Source: Synechococcus sp. JA-3-3Ab
GTDB lineage: Bacteria > Cyanobacteriota > Cyanobacteriia > Thermostichales > Thermostichaceae
Length of the DNA stretch: 64,000 nt
Assembly (NCBI RefSeq): GCF_000013205.1
Contig: NC_007775.1
Span: forward strand, 248,001-312,000
Reading direction: 5' to 3'
Position numbers and translations under genes: made by a program. Below the pieces are notes generated by a model, which searched no databases, had not been told where the DNA came from, and was given only the letters and a program-made list of their open reading frames with translations. The first letter of the stretch is position 1. Each line of letters begins with the position of its first letter. Below are positions 27,783 through 37,107 of this stretch, piece after piece.

Positions 27783-29948
27783 CTACCTCACCGTCAGCTC
27801 CACCTCCCCCGTGCTTCTAAGGACGTTGATCCCCACCCCTCCTGCCTGGAGATACAGGCCGATGTCCAGGGATCCGCGCCCCACCCGAATGTTTTCGAGG
27901 GTAACATGGGGCAGCCACAGGGGCAGGGTGGGCTGAGTCAGGTGCACCCGCTGGGCCAAGCCGTCGATCTCCAGGCCTAGGCAGGCCTGCAGCAGCAGGA
28001 ACACGCTGGCCGCCGCCCAAGACTGGGGCAGACAGGCCACGGGGTAAAGGGTGGGGCCCTCCCGCTGGCGCCGGCGAAAGCCACAGAACAGCTCCGGCAG
28101 CCGCCGCAGCTCCAGAAACTGGCTGGCATCGAACAAGGCCGTCAACACCTGGGCCGCTTCCGCCTTGTAGCCATAGCGGGAGAGCCCGGCTGCAATGAGG
28201 GCGTTGTCGTGGGGCCAGATGGAGCCGTTGTGGTAAGACATGGGGTTGTAGCGCCCTTCCCCTTCCGCCAGCGTGCGGATCCCCCAGCCGCTAAAAAAAG
28301 CCGGCTCCACAAGTTGGCGGGCAATGCGCTCGGCATGCTGCGGGTGGGCGATCCCGGAAAACAGGCAGTGGCCCATGTTGGAGCTGCGCACGCGGCAGGG
28401 CTGCTTGCGCCCGTCCAGAGCCAGGACATACCCCCCCAGCTCCTCGCACCAAAACTGCTCCCAAAACCGCTGCTGCAGCTTTTCTGCTTGCTGTCGCAGC
28501 TGGGCTGCCTGCGCCTGCCGCCCCAACAGCTCCGCCATCTCCGCCGCCAACCGCTTGGCCTCGTAGGCGTAGCCCTGCACCTCGCACAGGGCAATGGGCG
28601 GCTCCGCCAGGGATCCGTCGGCATGGAAGATGGCGTCTTCCGAATCTTTCCAGCCTTGGTTGCGCAGGCCCCGCCGCGCCTTGCCGGCATACTCCAAAAA
28701 GCCGTCGCCGTCGGGATCCCCGTAGGTGTCCATCCAGCTCAGGGCTGCCTCGATATTCGGCCACAACTGCCGCAACAGCTCGAGATCGCCGCTGCGGCGC
28801 ACATAGCGCCCCGCCAGCACCACAAACAAAGGGGTGGCGTCGATGCTGCCGAAATAATTGCCAAAGGGGATCTCGCGGGTCTTGGCCATCTCGCTGTAGC
28901 GCTGCTCGTGCAGGATCTTGCCCGGCTCGGCATCGCGGCTGGGATCCACCTCCTGGGCCTGGTGGGCCGCCAGGTACAGCAGCACCCCCCGTGCCAAATC
29001 GGGAAACCACCAGAGGGTGGCCAAGGCGGTGATCAGCGCGTCGCGGCCAAAGACCGTGGCAAACCAAGGTACCCCGGCGTGGGGATAGAGCCCGTAGGGG
29101 GTGCGGGCCAGCATCATCACCAGGTCGTCCCGCGAGGCGTTGAGCCACTCGTTAAACTGGGCGTTGCCAGTGTCGATGCGGTGGGCCAGAGCTCTTAGCG
29201 CCGCCCGATGCTCCCGCTCCGCCTGCAGGGCCTCCTGGTAGCTCAAGAGCGGGATCTCCTCGCCGCCATAGCTGCAGACTACCCGCACCTCCAAATCCCG
29301 CTCCTCCTGGGGCGCCAGCGGCACCCACCACTGCGCCAGCTTTTCCGAGACCACCTCCGGCGCAGGAGAAAACAAGATCTGGGTTTGCCGCTCCACCCCG
29401 TCCAGGCCGCGGTAGCGCAAAGTTACCCCTTCTGAGCTCACCTGGGGTGGCAGCACTTGTCCCCGCTGCGAGCGCCGGATGCCGCGAATCTCAAACATAT
29501 CGGCAAAATCGGCCTCAAAGCGCAGGGTCAGCGGCACCCGAAACGGCTCCGAGCCGTAGTTGTGGATGCGAATCCGCTCGTAGGCCACGTTGTTCCACAA
29601 AAAAGTAGTCCGCAGAACATGCAGGGTATCTTGACCGATAAACTGCCCCTTCGAGGTGGTGAACTCGGGGTTGGTCAGATCCACCGCCAGAATATCCTTG
29701 TCTTCTCGCACCTCCGAGCTAAGCAACAAAAACTGCTTCCCCTGCAAATCCAAGACCAGCCGCGACAAAAAGCGGGTATCATCCCGAAACAGGCCGTGAT
29801 CCCGGATGCCGAGGGGGCGCATGTTGCCCAGCCGGTCAAAGATGGCAAAGCAGTTGTCCTGCTTGAGGACGTGGGGACGCGCCTCCACCAGCGAAGCGCT
29901 GGCGCGGATGTAGTACTGATCCTGAATCTGGATAATGTCTTCGGCCAT
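27783..29948 (-). CDS. Glycogen-debranching-type amylo-alpha-1,6-glucosidase
   Basis: About 721 residues. The N-terminal beta domain (IIQIQDQYYIRASASL, FDRLGNMRPLGIRDHGLF, DDTRFLSRLVLDL) is the GDE N-terminal type. The C-terminal (alpha/alpha)6 barrel has GVPWFATVFGRDALITALAT, with Asp in FGRD, and later QGWKDSEDAIF and YHNGSIWPHDNALIAAG, typical of bacterial amylo-alpha-1,6-glucosidases that remove branch stubs from glucan. The frame is open to 30005; MAEDIIQ at 29948 agrees better with the family beginning. It follows the GT4 gene on the same strand, suggesting joint action on storage or compatible-solute glucans. Confidence 0.87.
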   Translation of the reverse strand: MAEDIIQIQDQYYIRASASLVEARPHVLKQDNCFAIFDRLGNMRPLGIRDHGLFRDDTRFLSRLVLDLQGKQFLLLSSEVREDKDILAVDLTNPEFTTSKGQFIGQDTLHVLRTTFLWNNVAYERIRIHNYGSEPFRVPLTLRFEADFADMFEIRGIRRSQRGQVLPPQVSSEGVTLRYRGLDGVERQTQILFSPAPEVVSEKLAQWWVPLAPQEERDLEVRVVCSYGGEEIPLLSYQEALQAEREHRAALRALAHRIDTGNAQFNEWLNASRDDLVMMLARTPYGLYPHAGVPWFATVFGRDALITALATLWWFPDLARGVLLYLAAHQAQEVDPSRDAEPGKILHEQRYSEMAKTREIPFGNYFGSIDATPLFVVLAGRYVRRSGDLELLRQLWPNIEAALSWMDTYGDPDGDGFLEYAGKARRGLRNQGWKDSEDAIFHADGSLAEPPIALCEVQGYAYEAKRLAAEMAELLGRQAQAAQLRQQAEKLQQRFWEQFWCEELGGYVLALDGRKQPCRVRSSNMGHCLFSGIAHPQHAERIARQLVEPAFFSGWGIRTLAEGEGRYNPMSYHNGSIWPHDNALIAAGLSRYGYKAEAAQVLTALFDASQFLELRRLPELFCGFRRRQREGPTLYPVACLPQSWAAASVFLLLQACLGLEIDGLAQRVHLTQPTLPLWLPHVTLENIRVGRGSLDIGLYLQAGGVGINVLRSTGEVELTVR

Positions 29949-30034
29949 CTCGGTCTTCCCAATATCTGGCCCAAATAAGGCGAAAAAGCGGTTTTCAAAC
30001 AGCACCAGCTTCCACTGGGCAGGGTCGGCATCTG

Positions 30035-31093
30035 TTAAGCCACCTTTTTCGAGATCTCCTGCCGCTCGTTCACCAGTTGCCGGTAGAGGGCCTCATATTC
30101 CGACACCATCCTCTCGACGCTAAACCGCTCCTCAAACACCTGCCGCACCCCGGCTCGGTCAAGGGATCCCACCTTTTCCAAGGCCTCCACTGCCTCTTCC
30201 ACGGAGTCAACAATAAAGCCGGAGCGGCTGTCCGCCATCACCTCAGGCACCGAGCCAAAGCGGGTGGCGATCACCGGCGTGCCGCAGGCCATCGCTTCGA
30301 TCATCACCAGCCCAAAAGGCTCCGGCCAGCGGATGGGAAACAGCACCGCATAGGCCTTGCCCAAGAACTCGCTTTTCTCCTGTTCGGTGATTTCCCCCAC
30401 GATCTCCACATTGGGGTGGCGGCTGGCCAAAGGCTTAATTTCCAACTCGTAGTACTGGCGATCCACCGCGTCGATCTTGATAGCAGCTTTCAGCGGCATC
30501 CCTGCCCGCGCGGCAATTGCAATGGCCGTGTCCAGCCCTTTTTCCGGCGAAACCCGACCCAGAAAGGCCAGGTAATCCCCCTTTTCTGGATAGAAACGGT
30601 GGAGATCCAGGGGCAAACCATGGTAGACCGTCCCCACCCAGCGCGCCTGGGGCAGCGGCCGCCGCTGAGCATTGGAGATGGAGACCACCGGAATGTCCTG
30701 AAACTCGCTGTAGAGAGGCTGCAGCTCCGGAATGTCCAGTCGCCCGTGTAGAGTGGCCAAAAAAGAAACTTGAGGGTGGCGGCGGGCCAGGGCGTAGGGA
30801 TAGTAGTCGATGTGGCCATGGATAATGTCAAACTCGTTGGCCATCTGAAAGGCCTTCTCCACCATCAAGATGTGGGGAGCCACCGTATCAATGGCCGTGG
30901 GATCCAAGCGCAAAGCCCGCTCCCGGAAAGGGATCAAGCGAGCCTGGGTCTGAGAGTCGCCGCTAGCAAATAGAGTCACCTCGTGCCCGCGCCGCACTAG
31001 CTCTTCAGTTAACCACGAGACCACCCGCTCGGTGCCGCCGTAGAGCTTGGGGGGTACACTTTCGTGCAACGGGGCAATTTGGGCAATGCGCAT
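30035..31093 (-). CDS. Family 4 glycosyltransferase
   Basis: About 352 residues, GT-B fold. The N-terminal half begins MRIAQIAPLHESVPPKLYGG with the acceptor loop GGTERVVSWL; the C-terminal half has FLGRVSPEKGLDTAIAIA and the EX7E signature in FPIRWPEPFGLVMIEAMACG. Donor and acceptor cannot be told from sequence; relatives make sucrose, glucosylglycerol or cell-wall glycans. The frame opens at 31111, but the ATG at 31093 gives the family start. It lies upstream of the debranching-type enzyme. Confidence 0.87.
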   Translation of the reverse strand: MRIAQIAPLHESVPPKLYGGTERVVSWLTEELVRRGHEVTLFASGDSQTQARLIPFRERALRLDPTAIDTVAPHILMVEKAFQMANEFDIIHGHIDYYPYALARRHPQVSFLATLHGRLDIPELQPLYSEFQDIPVVSISNAQRRPLPQARWVGTVYHGLPLDLHRFYPEKGDYLAFLGRVSPEKGLDTAIAIAARAGMPLKAAIKIDAVDRQYYELEIKPLASRHPNVEIVGEITEQEKSEFLGKAYAVLFPIRWPEPFGLVMIEAMACGTPVIATRFGSVPEVMADSRSGFIVDSVEEAVEALEKVGSLDRAGVRQVFEERFSVERMVSEYEALYRQLVNERQEISKKVA

Positions 31094-31341
31094 CGTTATC
31101 CTCCAAACCAAATTGGTAGCCGTTCGGGATTGTTGGTTGCGCCGAGCTAAAGGCGCTTCCCAGGTGCTGACCCCGGCAGCCCAGCCCTGTTACAGCTGGT
31201 TGCAGGATTTTCTTACAACCCCTTGGCTAAAGCCGGATGATAAAAAAAGAGGGAGCTAGATAGATCCAGCCTATGGGCTAGCTGGCTGGCTTTGTTGCGT
31301 TGGCTGGTGAGAAAATAGCCCATCCTCCAAGCCTAGCCGAT

Positions 31342-31437
31342 TTCCAGCACGAATACAATCGCCTCATGGGCCGGCTATTTCTGCCGCGGCAAACAGAGGC
31401 AGAGTACCAAGCCCGAATTTTGGGTCGGCCTGCCTAA
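31342..31437 (+). pseudogene. Fragment of peptide deformylase (3' end), duplicated
   Basis: Reads FQHEYNRLMGRLFLPRQ, then TEAEYQARILGRPA and a stop. This matches the last third of def at 37522-37635, but with six codons missing and the zinc-binding HEYDHL changed to HEYNRL. Nothing of the first 130 codons remains. With the DUF393 gene that follows, it is one half of a segmental duplication. Confidence 0.85.
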
Positions 31438-31448
31438 GGGATCCCACC

Positions 31449-31994
31449 ATGCCCTACATGGTTATCTACGACGGCCTCTGCAACCTCTGTGCCACCGGCG
31501 TTCAGCTCTTGGAGCAACTGGATCGCGGACGGCAGTTTTGCTATGCCCCCATGCAAGATGCTTCTACCCTGGCCCAATGGGGGATCCCACCGGAGCAGGT
31601 GGAGCTGGGGATAATTCTCATCGATCTGGAGCACCCAGAGCGCCGCTGGCAGGGATCCGCTGCCATTGAACAAATTGCCGCCCTTTTGCCGGGTGGGGAG
31701 CTGTGGCTGGCTTTTTACCGCAACTTCCCTGGCTTGAAGCTTCTAGGGGACCGAGGCTACGAACAGATCCGGGATCACCGCTACGAGTGGTTTGGCCGCC
31801 GTAACACCCCATACCTATGCGCCCTTCTGGCGGCAGGGCATAGGGATCCGCAACAGAAGGTTAATGCCTGTGCACTCCAAGTCCTCCATGACCACCGTCG
31901 CTGTGCATTTTTGAGCGCCCTTTGGGTATACTTGAGACTAGACTCAAGGTTTGCCTTTGAGTTTCCCTGGGGTGAGCTAGGCAGCTCTTGCTAA
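31449..31994 (+). CDS. DCC-family (DUF393) thiol-disulfide oxidoreductase-like protein, copy 1 with replaced C-terminus
   Basis: 181 residues. The first ~123 match copy 2 at 37646 closely, with the family motif DGLCNLC near the N-terminus and GYEQIRDHRYEWFGRR at the end of the core. After NTPYL (about 31818) homology stops: this copy runs on for some 57 unrelated residues instead of ending SVYPACVSCRDPL. The C-terminus is therefore read-through into other DNA and the protein may be impaired. DCC proteins carry a redox-like DxxCxxC motif; their role is unknown. Confidence 0.72.
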   Translation: MPYMVIYDGLCNLCATGVQLLEQLDRGRQFCYAPMQDASTLAQWGIPPEQVELGIILIDLEHPERRWQGSAAIEQIAALLPGGELWLAFYRNFPGLKLLGDRGYEQIRDHRYEWFGRRNTPYLCALLAAGHRDPQQKVNACALQVLHDHRRCAFLSALWVYLRLDSRFAFEFPWGELGSSC

Positions 31995-32018
31995 AGACGT
32001 TGACCCTAGCAAGTTTTT
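31987..32018 (+). terminator. Hairpin with T-run before the exported-protein gene
   Basis: CTTGCTA (31987-31993) pairs with TAGCAAG (32007-32013), followed by five T residues. It overlaps the stop of the DUF393 copy and ends just ahead of the AAGGAG ribosome site of the gene at 32033, so it could end the upstream transcript or act as an attenuator for the next gene. Confidence 0.6.
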
Positions 32019-32032
32019 GAAGGAGATCTGCC

Positions 32033-33727
32033 ATGGCTTCCCGCAACTCAAAATCCCGCTTTCGTCACCCGATAGCTCCCTTGATTTTGGCTTCCTCCCT
32101 CGTAGGAGGAGTGGCTGCTTGTTCCCTTACTTCGGATCCTCCGGCTGTTACTCAGGTTCCCCCGACAATTTCAGCTCAGGCACCAGAAGCAGCAGTGCAG
32201 GGCTCTGAGAGCATTGCCTTCTACTACGACGGGGTAAAGACCTCAGTCACCGTCAAGGATGCAGCAATCCTTTTTGCCGCCTGCACTCTCAACACTAGCG
32301 ACACAACCAAGATCGTAGGTTTTGTCAACAACACGCTTAAAGCAGGGCCGATTAAGGACAGTGATGTCACTGGGCTAGGTGACCCGCTGAAGCCCGCTAT
32401 CTCTGACTTCACGGGCGACGGCACGGTTGACTGCAAAGATGCGGCGGTGCTGTTTGCCGTAGCCACGTTGGGCACGGAGGCGCCTGCGGCCAAGGTTAAC
32501 GGCTTTTTGTCCGGCACCCTGAAGCTTCCCGAGGTGAATGTTACTCAAACTCAGTTGGATACCCTCTTCAAGACTCCAGCAACACCGACCCTGCCGCCGA
32601 CCCCGACTCCGACACCGACGCCAACTCCCACACTTACTGTAACACCCACCCCGACTCCGACACCGACGCCAACTCCCACACTTACTGTAACACCCACCCC
32701 GACTCCGATGCCAGACATGGCAGGGCCGTTAGAAGCCAAGTTGCAAGAAGCCAACAAGGCCTTCCGCGATGCAGTTGCTTCTGAAATGCAAGTGGCTGCG
32801 CGTCAAGCGGGCGTGAAGATCTACACAGACAACTTCGTCGCCATTCCGCTTGATGATGGCAGCTCCGTCGTGGTGAATGCGGGCATCGCCGGGGTGGAGA
32901 ACCTGACGCTTGAGCAATTGGCGCAGGGCGCCGATGTGCTCTTCACCTTCCTGCGGCTGCCGCAAGGCTCCCCTCTGCCTTCGGGCTTCTACACTGTGCG
33001 GTTTTTCCAAACGCCGGGGACAACGCAATGGAAGGCGCAGTTCAGGAACCTGGATGGACGGGTCGCGCTTGAGACCGATGCGCAAGTAGGGCCGGGAGAC
33101 CCCGCACAGATAGAGATACCCAAACCCAAGCTAACAGGGGGCGTTTTTATAGACCCAAGAAACCCAATAACCGGCAGTAGAATTGAGATTGATATCCACT
33201 GGAAAAAGGGCAAGGCTCAGGCATCAGTGCGGCTGGGCACAGGTGGACCTGACCCAACCCCCTTGTCGGCAGAGGGTCAGGTAATCGCGCAGGCAACCGC
33301 GAACTTTTACGAGGCAGCCCGCAAAATAATCAACACGTACAAGGACAATACGTACAGGCAGGTCATCATTGGCTCAAGGGATGACAACTTGGTAGTCCAC
33401 ACGGTCTTCCAGGGCGTGGAAGAGCTGACGCTGGACGAGTTGGCCAAGGGGCAGGATGTGTTCTTTGCCTACTTCCGGGTACCGCAATCCTCTGGGCTTC
33501 CTTCTGGCTTCTACACGGTGCGCATCGCAAAATCTGCCACGGGCGAGTGGCTTGCACGCTTTGTAGATGCAAAGGGAAATACGGTGAAAGAGGTGCCAGC
33601 GACAGTGGGCCATGGGGAGACACCAGCACAAAACGGGAGGGGGAGGTTGACAATAGAAATAGGCCCGGGTTATAGCTGCATTGACTACCACCGCGGTAGA
33701 CGTTTCATTAAGGTTTGTTGGGGTTAA
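32033..33727 (+). CDS. Exported lipoprotein with dockerin-like repeats, Thr-Pro linker and two copies of a new domain
   Basis: 564 residues. The signal peptide ends in lipobox VAAC (Cys30). Residues ~60-105 and ~124-165 are two related units (VKDAAILFAACTL and CKDAAVLFAVATL); the second has a calcium-loop pattern DFTGDGTVDCKD, like a dockerin or EF-hand. A Thr-Pro linker spans about 182-227. Two copies of an unrecognised domain follow (about 234-352 and 415-535), sharing LTLEQLAQGADVLFTFLR / LTLDELAKGQDVFFAYFR and LPSGFYTVR. The same domain is in the gene at 41017, nearly identical in DNA over 100 bases. GGATCC is almost absent. Function unknown; surface location is inferred. Confidence 0.8.
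   Translation: MASRNSKSRFRHPIAPLILASSLVGGVAACSLTSDPPAVTQVPPTISAQAPEAAVQGSESIAFYYDGVKTSVTVKDAAILFAACTLNTSDTTKIVGFVNNTLKAGPIKDSDVTGLGDPLKPAISDFTGDGTVDCKDAAVLFAVATLGTEAPAAKVNGFLSGTLKLPEVNVTQTQLDTLFKTPATPTLPPTPTPTPTPTPTLTVTPTPTPTPTPTPTLTVTPTPTPMPDMAGPLEAKLQEANKAFRDAVASEMQVAARQAGVKIYTDNFVAIPLDDGSSVVVNAGIAGVENLTLEQLAQGADVLFTFLRLPQGSPLPSGFYTVRFFQTPGTTQWKAQFRNLDGRVALETDAQVGPGDPAQIEIPKPKLTGGVFIDPRNPITGSRIEIDIHWKKGKAQASVRLGTGGPDPTPLSAEGQVIAQATANFYEAARKIINTYKDNTYRQVIIGSRDDNLVVHTVFQGVEELTLDELAKGQDVFFAYFRVPQSSGLPSGFYTVRIAKSATGEWLARFVDAKGNTVKEVPATVGHGETPAQNGRGRLTIEIGPGYSCIDYHRGRRFIKVCWG
32603..32698 (+). repeat. Two perfect 48-bp tandem repeats encoding the Thr-Pro linker
   Basis: Units 32603-32650 and 32651-32698 are identical and start CCGACTCCGACACCGACGCC; a partial third unit follows. 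Each unit codes for 16 residues (a TPTP stretch ending in TLTV), so copy-number change keeps the frame. Confidence 0.92.
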
Positions 33728-33996
33728 GAGTTGAACGGCACCATCGCTTTCTCCACTGACGGAACTTTCTTCAAGGTCAGTGGCAACGGAACCTTCTCGG
33801 CGTCTTACCTCTCGTGCGGATGAGGACATTCAAGGGGGCATCGGGTGATCAGTCAACCGCTCGGTGCCCCTTCCTTATGTCTCAGGCAATCGCAGAGAAG
33901 TGTCATAACTTCGGACTTTGCGGATGTCGCCGACGCCCTGCAAATTCAGATTCCGTGCTTCTCCAAAAGCACCCACGAAATGCTGGCAAATAGCGG
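33728..33996 (+). other. Spacer with a possible terminator and a 30-residue frame
   Basis: A short TTG frame (33731-33823, NGTIAFSTDGTFFKVSG) looks like a fragment of an exported protein, but I cannot place it. AAGGGGGCA (33832-33840) and TGCCCCTT (33865-33872) form a hairpin that may end transcription. The rest, up to the AAA+ pseudogene, shows nothing recognisable. Confidence 0.4.
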
Positions 33997-35394
33997 ATGG
34001 CAATAGGAGGTATTACCATCCTAGCCGACTCTCTGAAGCCCAAACGCAAGCTCTTGATCTGGGATATTGTCTCTGGCTGGTCAGATAACGGTCAGAACAA
34101 GGGGCAATTGATGCCTGCCTTGAACCGCATCGGCACCATCAGAGAAGATGAAGCAGTGATTTGTGTCTTGAAAGACTTTAACCCTACCCTGAGAAATCCA
34201 GAACGCTCGGATAATTATCCCGTCATTCGCTACCTGAAAACTTTAGCTAGGCAGAGCCGCAGCAGCCGCAAATCCATTATTCTCATGGGGCCAGAAGCAG
34301 TTGTACCCTCAGACCTGAGATCCGAGCCTGCCAAGGGCTGACGCGGCAGCGCATTGAACGCATCCTGGCCCGCGCCTTAGCTGCCAAGGGCAAGGTCAGC
34401 GAGGGCGACATCGATCTGGTTTTGGAAGAAAAAAAGCAATACATCCGCCAAACGGAAATCCTAGAATTTTACAGCCCTTCGGAAACCTTGCAAAATGTCG
34501 TCGGCCTGGAAAACCTCAAGGCCTGGATTAGAGAACGCCGCAACAGTTTTAGCGCTCAGGCCCGCGACTATGGCTTGCCCAGTCCCAAAGGGATTTTGCT
34601 GGCCGGGATCCAAGGCACTGGCAAATCCCTCTGCGCCAAAACCATAGCCCGCGAGTGGCGCATGCCTCTGCTTAGGTTGGATGTGGGGCGGCTGTTCGGT
34701 GGGATCGTTGGCGAAAGCGAAAGCCGCGTGCGGCAGATGATCCAAATTGCCGAGGCGATGGCCCCCTGTGTCTTGTGGATTGACGAATTGGATAAAGCCT
34801 TTGGCGGCATCAACAGCGAGTTTTCTGGGGATTCAGGCACCAGCAAACGGGTCTTTGGCAGCCTCATTACCTGGATGCAGGAAAAGACCAAACCCGTTTT
34901 CATTGTGGCCACTGCCAACAACGTCCGCATCTTGCCGGCTGAGTTGCTGCGCAAAGGTCGGTTTGACGAGATTTTCTTTGTCAATTTGCCAAACCAACGA
35001 GAGCGGGAGGAGATCTTTACAAGTCCACATCCAGCGACTGCGGCCTAACCGCGTGCGGGATTTCTCCTACACCGAGCTGGCCGTGGCAACGGAAGACTTT
35101 AGCGGGGCAGAAATTGAACAGGCTATCTATGACGCCATGCACATGGCCTTTAACCAAGATCCACCCCGCGAGTTTACCCAAGAGGATATTCTCAAGGCCA
35201 TTCGCCAAACCGTCCCTCTAGCCGCCATTGCTCGTGACCAAATTCAAGACTTGAAGGCATGGGCTGCTGAGTCGGGAGCTCGAACCGCCTCCCAGGATCA
35301 ACGGTTGGTTCAAGAGCTGCAAACCCTGGCTCAAAAGAGAGGACTAGGCCCCATTGAAGTCGATAGCCCCTCTTCCGCTCTGAAAGACCTATAG
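33997..35394 (+). pseudogene. Ycf46-like AAA+ ATPase, copy 1, broken in three frames
   Basis: Compared with the copy at 42258, 118 bp are missing after base 34320 (bases 42471-42588 of the other copy), which shifts the frame and gives a stop at 34339. A one-base insertion near 35022 (ATCTTTACAAG against ATCTTCCAAG) breaks it again. Walker [13 protein letters not shown] and Walker [13 protein letters not shown] are intact in the middle segment, and the last part continues [19 protein letters not shown]. Homology to the other copy starts exactly at AATAGGAGGTATTACC in both, so both lack the same N-terminal ~30 residues. Confidence 0.9.
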
Positions 35395-35489
35395 CAACTT
35401 GGCAGTGACCTGCTCATCCCGGCGCAGTCGAGGGGGAAGTGGCTGGGCTCAGGCTAGACTGGTAGGTACAACCGGCAAGATGAGGATCC

Positions 35490-37079
35490 ATGGCAGCGAA
35501 GGCGGGAGCAGAACCATCTTCAGCGCAAGCAGGGCTGCAAGAGCGACCTGCTGAATTCTGGAACAGCCAGGAAGGGCCCAAAGAGGCCTGCGGGGTGTTT
35601 GGCATTCTGGCTCCCGGCGAGGAGGTGGCCAAGCTGACCTATTTTGGGCTGTTTGCCCTGCAGCATCGAGGCCAGGAATCGGCGGGCATCGCCACCTTTG
35701 AGGGGGCCTTTTGCCGAGTGCACAAGGCGATGGGGTTGGTTTCCCAAGTTTTTGACCCGGTAAATCTGGGCCAACTGAGCGGCGACTTGGCGGTGGGCCA
35801 CACCCGCTACTCCACCACCGGCTCCAGCCGCGCCGCCAACGCTCAGCCGATCATTGTGGAAACCCGCCTGGGGCCGCTGGCTTTGGCCCACAATGGCAAT
35901 TTGGTCAACGCCGAAGAGCTGCGGCAAGAGCTGGAAGCTGCCGACCGCCACCTCACCGGCAGCACCGACTCGGAGTGTATTGCCCACGCCATTGCCCAGG
36001 CGGTCAATCAGGGCCAAGGCTGGGTGGAAGCCACCTGTCAGGCTCTGCGCCGCTGCCGCGGGGCCTTTAGCCTGGTCATCGGCACGCCAGAAGGGCTGAT
36101 CGGGGCGCGGGATCCCTACGGCGTGCGCCCGCTGGTGTTGGGGTTTTTGAGCCGCAACCCCGCTAAGCAGGAGCTGCTGCAGCCGCAGATGCTGGGGATC
36201 CTCTGCAGCGACGGCAAGCCCAACCACCCCGAAGCCCAGCCGCTGCACTGCGTGTTGGCTTCGGAAACCTGTGCGTTGGATATCATCGGGGCGGAGTATC
36301 TGCGCCAGGTGGAGCCGGGAGAGCTGGTGTGGATCAGCCGGCAAGGGTTGCAATCGGTGCGCTGGGCCGAGGCCACCCCCAAGCTCTGCATCTTCGAGAT
36401 GATCTACTTTGCCCGCCCCGACAGTTGCATGCACGGGGAGAGCCTCTACTCCTACCGGGTGCGGCTGGGGGAACAACTGGCCAAGGAAGCGCCGGCAGAG
36501 GCCGACTGGGTGATCTCGGTGCCCGATTCTGGCACGCCGGCAGCCATCGGCTATGCCCGCCAGGCAGGGATCCCCTACACGGAGGGGCTGATCAAAAACC
36601 GCTATGTGGGCCGCACCTTCATTCAGCCTACCCAGTCGATGCGGGAGCGGGGCATTCGCATGAAGCTCAACCCCCTGGAAGACGTGCTGCGGGGGCAGCG
36701 GATTGTGATCGTGGACGACTCGATTGTGCGGGGCACCACCAGCCAAAAGATCGTCAAGGCCCTGCGCCAGGCGGGGGCCACCGAAGTTCACATGCGCATC
36801 TCCAGTCCGCCGGTTACCCATCCCTGCTTCTACGGCATCGACACGGACAGCCAAGACCAGTTGATTGCCGCCAGGTATTCGGTGGCAGAAATTGCCGAGA
36901 AAATCGGGGTGGACTCTTTGGCCTACCTGAGCTGGGAAGGCATGCTGGCCGCTACGGGCCGGGATCCCAATTCCTTCTGCTCCGCTTGCTTTACCGGCCA
37001 CTACCCCATTCCTGTCCCAGAGGGGCTAAAGCGCTCCAAGCTCGCTCTGGAGACAGCAGCCAGCCGCAAAAATCGCTAG
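35490..37079 (+). CDS. purF: Amidophosphoribosyltransferase
   Basis: First step of purine synthesis, PRPP plus glutamine to phosphoribosylamine. The N-terminal ~33 residues form a propeptide before the nucleophile Cys of ACGVFGIL. The glutaminase domain has FALQHRGQESAGIA and GHTRYSTTG; the PRPP loop is VIVDDSIVRGTTS. C-terminal cysteines (in HPCFYG and NSFCSACFTG) point to the iron-sulphur, Bacillus-type enzyme. 529 residues including the propeptide. The start is an ATG at 35490 just after a GGATCC. def follows 28 bases later. It lies inside the duplication-rich region but looks undisturbed. Confidence 0.97.
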   Translation: MAAKAGAEPSSAQAGLQERPAEFWNSQEGPKEACGVFGILAPGEEVAKLTYFGLFALQHRGQESAGIATFEGAFCRVHKAMGLVSQVFDPVNLGQLSGDLAVGHTRYSTTGSSRAANAQPIIVETRLGPLALAHNGNLVNAEELRQELEAADRHLTGSTDSECIAHAIAQAVNQGQGWVEATCQALRRCRGAFSLVIGTPEGLIGARDPYGVRPLVLGFLSRNPAKQELLQPQMLGILCSDGKPNHPEAQPLHCVLASETCALDIIGAEYLRQVEPGELVWISRQGLQSVRWAEATPKLCIFEMIYFARPDSCMHGESLYSYRVRLGEQLAKEAPAEADWVISVPDSGTPAAIGYARQAGIPYTEGLIKNRYVGRTFIQPTQSMRERGIRMKLNPLEDVLRGQRIVIVDDSIVRGTTSQKIVKALRQAGATEVHMRISSPPVTHPCFYGIDTDSQDQLIAARYSVAEIAEKIGVDSLAYLSWEGMLAATGRDPNSFCSACFTGHYPIPVPEGLKRSKLALETAASRKNR

Positions 37080-37107
37080 CCAATGCTGGAGAGCCTGCGG
37101 AGGGAAC

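Noticed and set aside
28209-29198. 329-codon plus-strand frame opposite the debranching-type enzyme
   Set aside because: Composition typical of an antisense shadow; the minus frame has the expected barrel motifs.
32603-32698. CRISPR array
   Set aside because: The units are contiguous, without spacers, and translate as a Thr-Pro linker in frame.
35520-37001. 493-codon minus-strand frame opposite purF
   Set aside because: purF motifs occupy the plus strand and the minus product has no domain.
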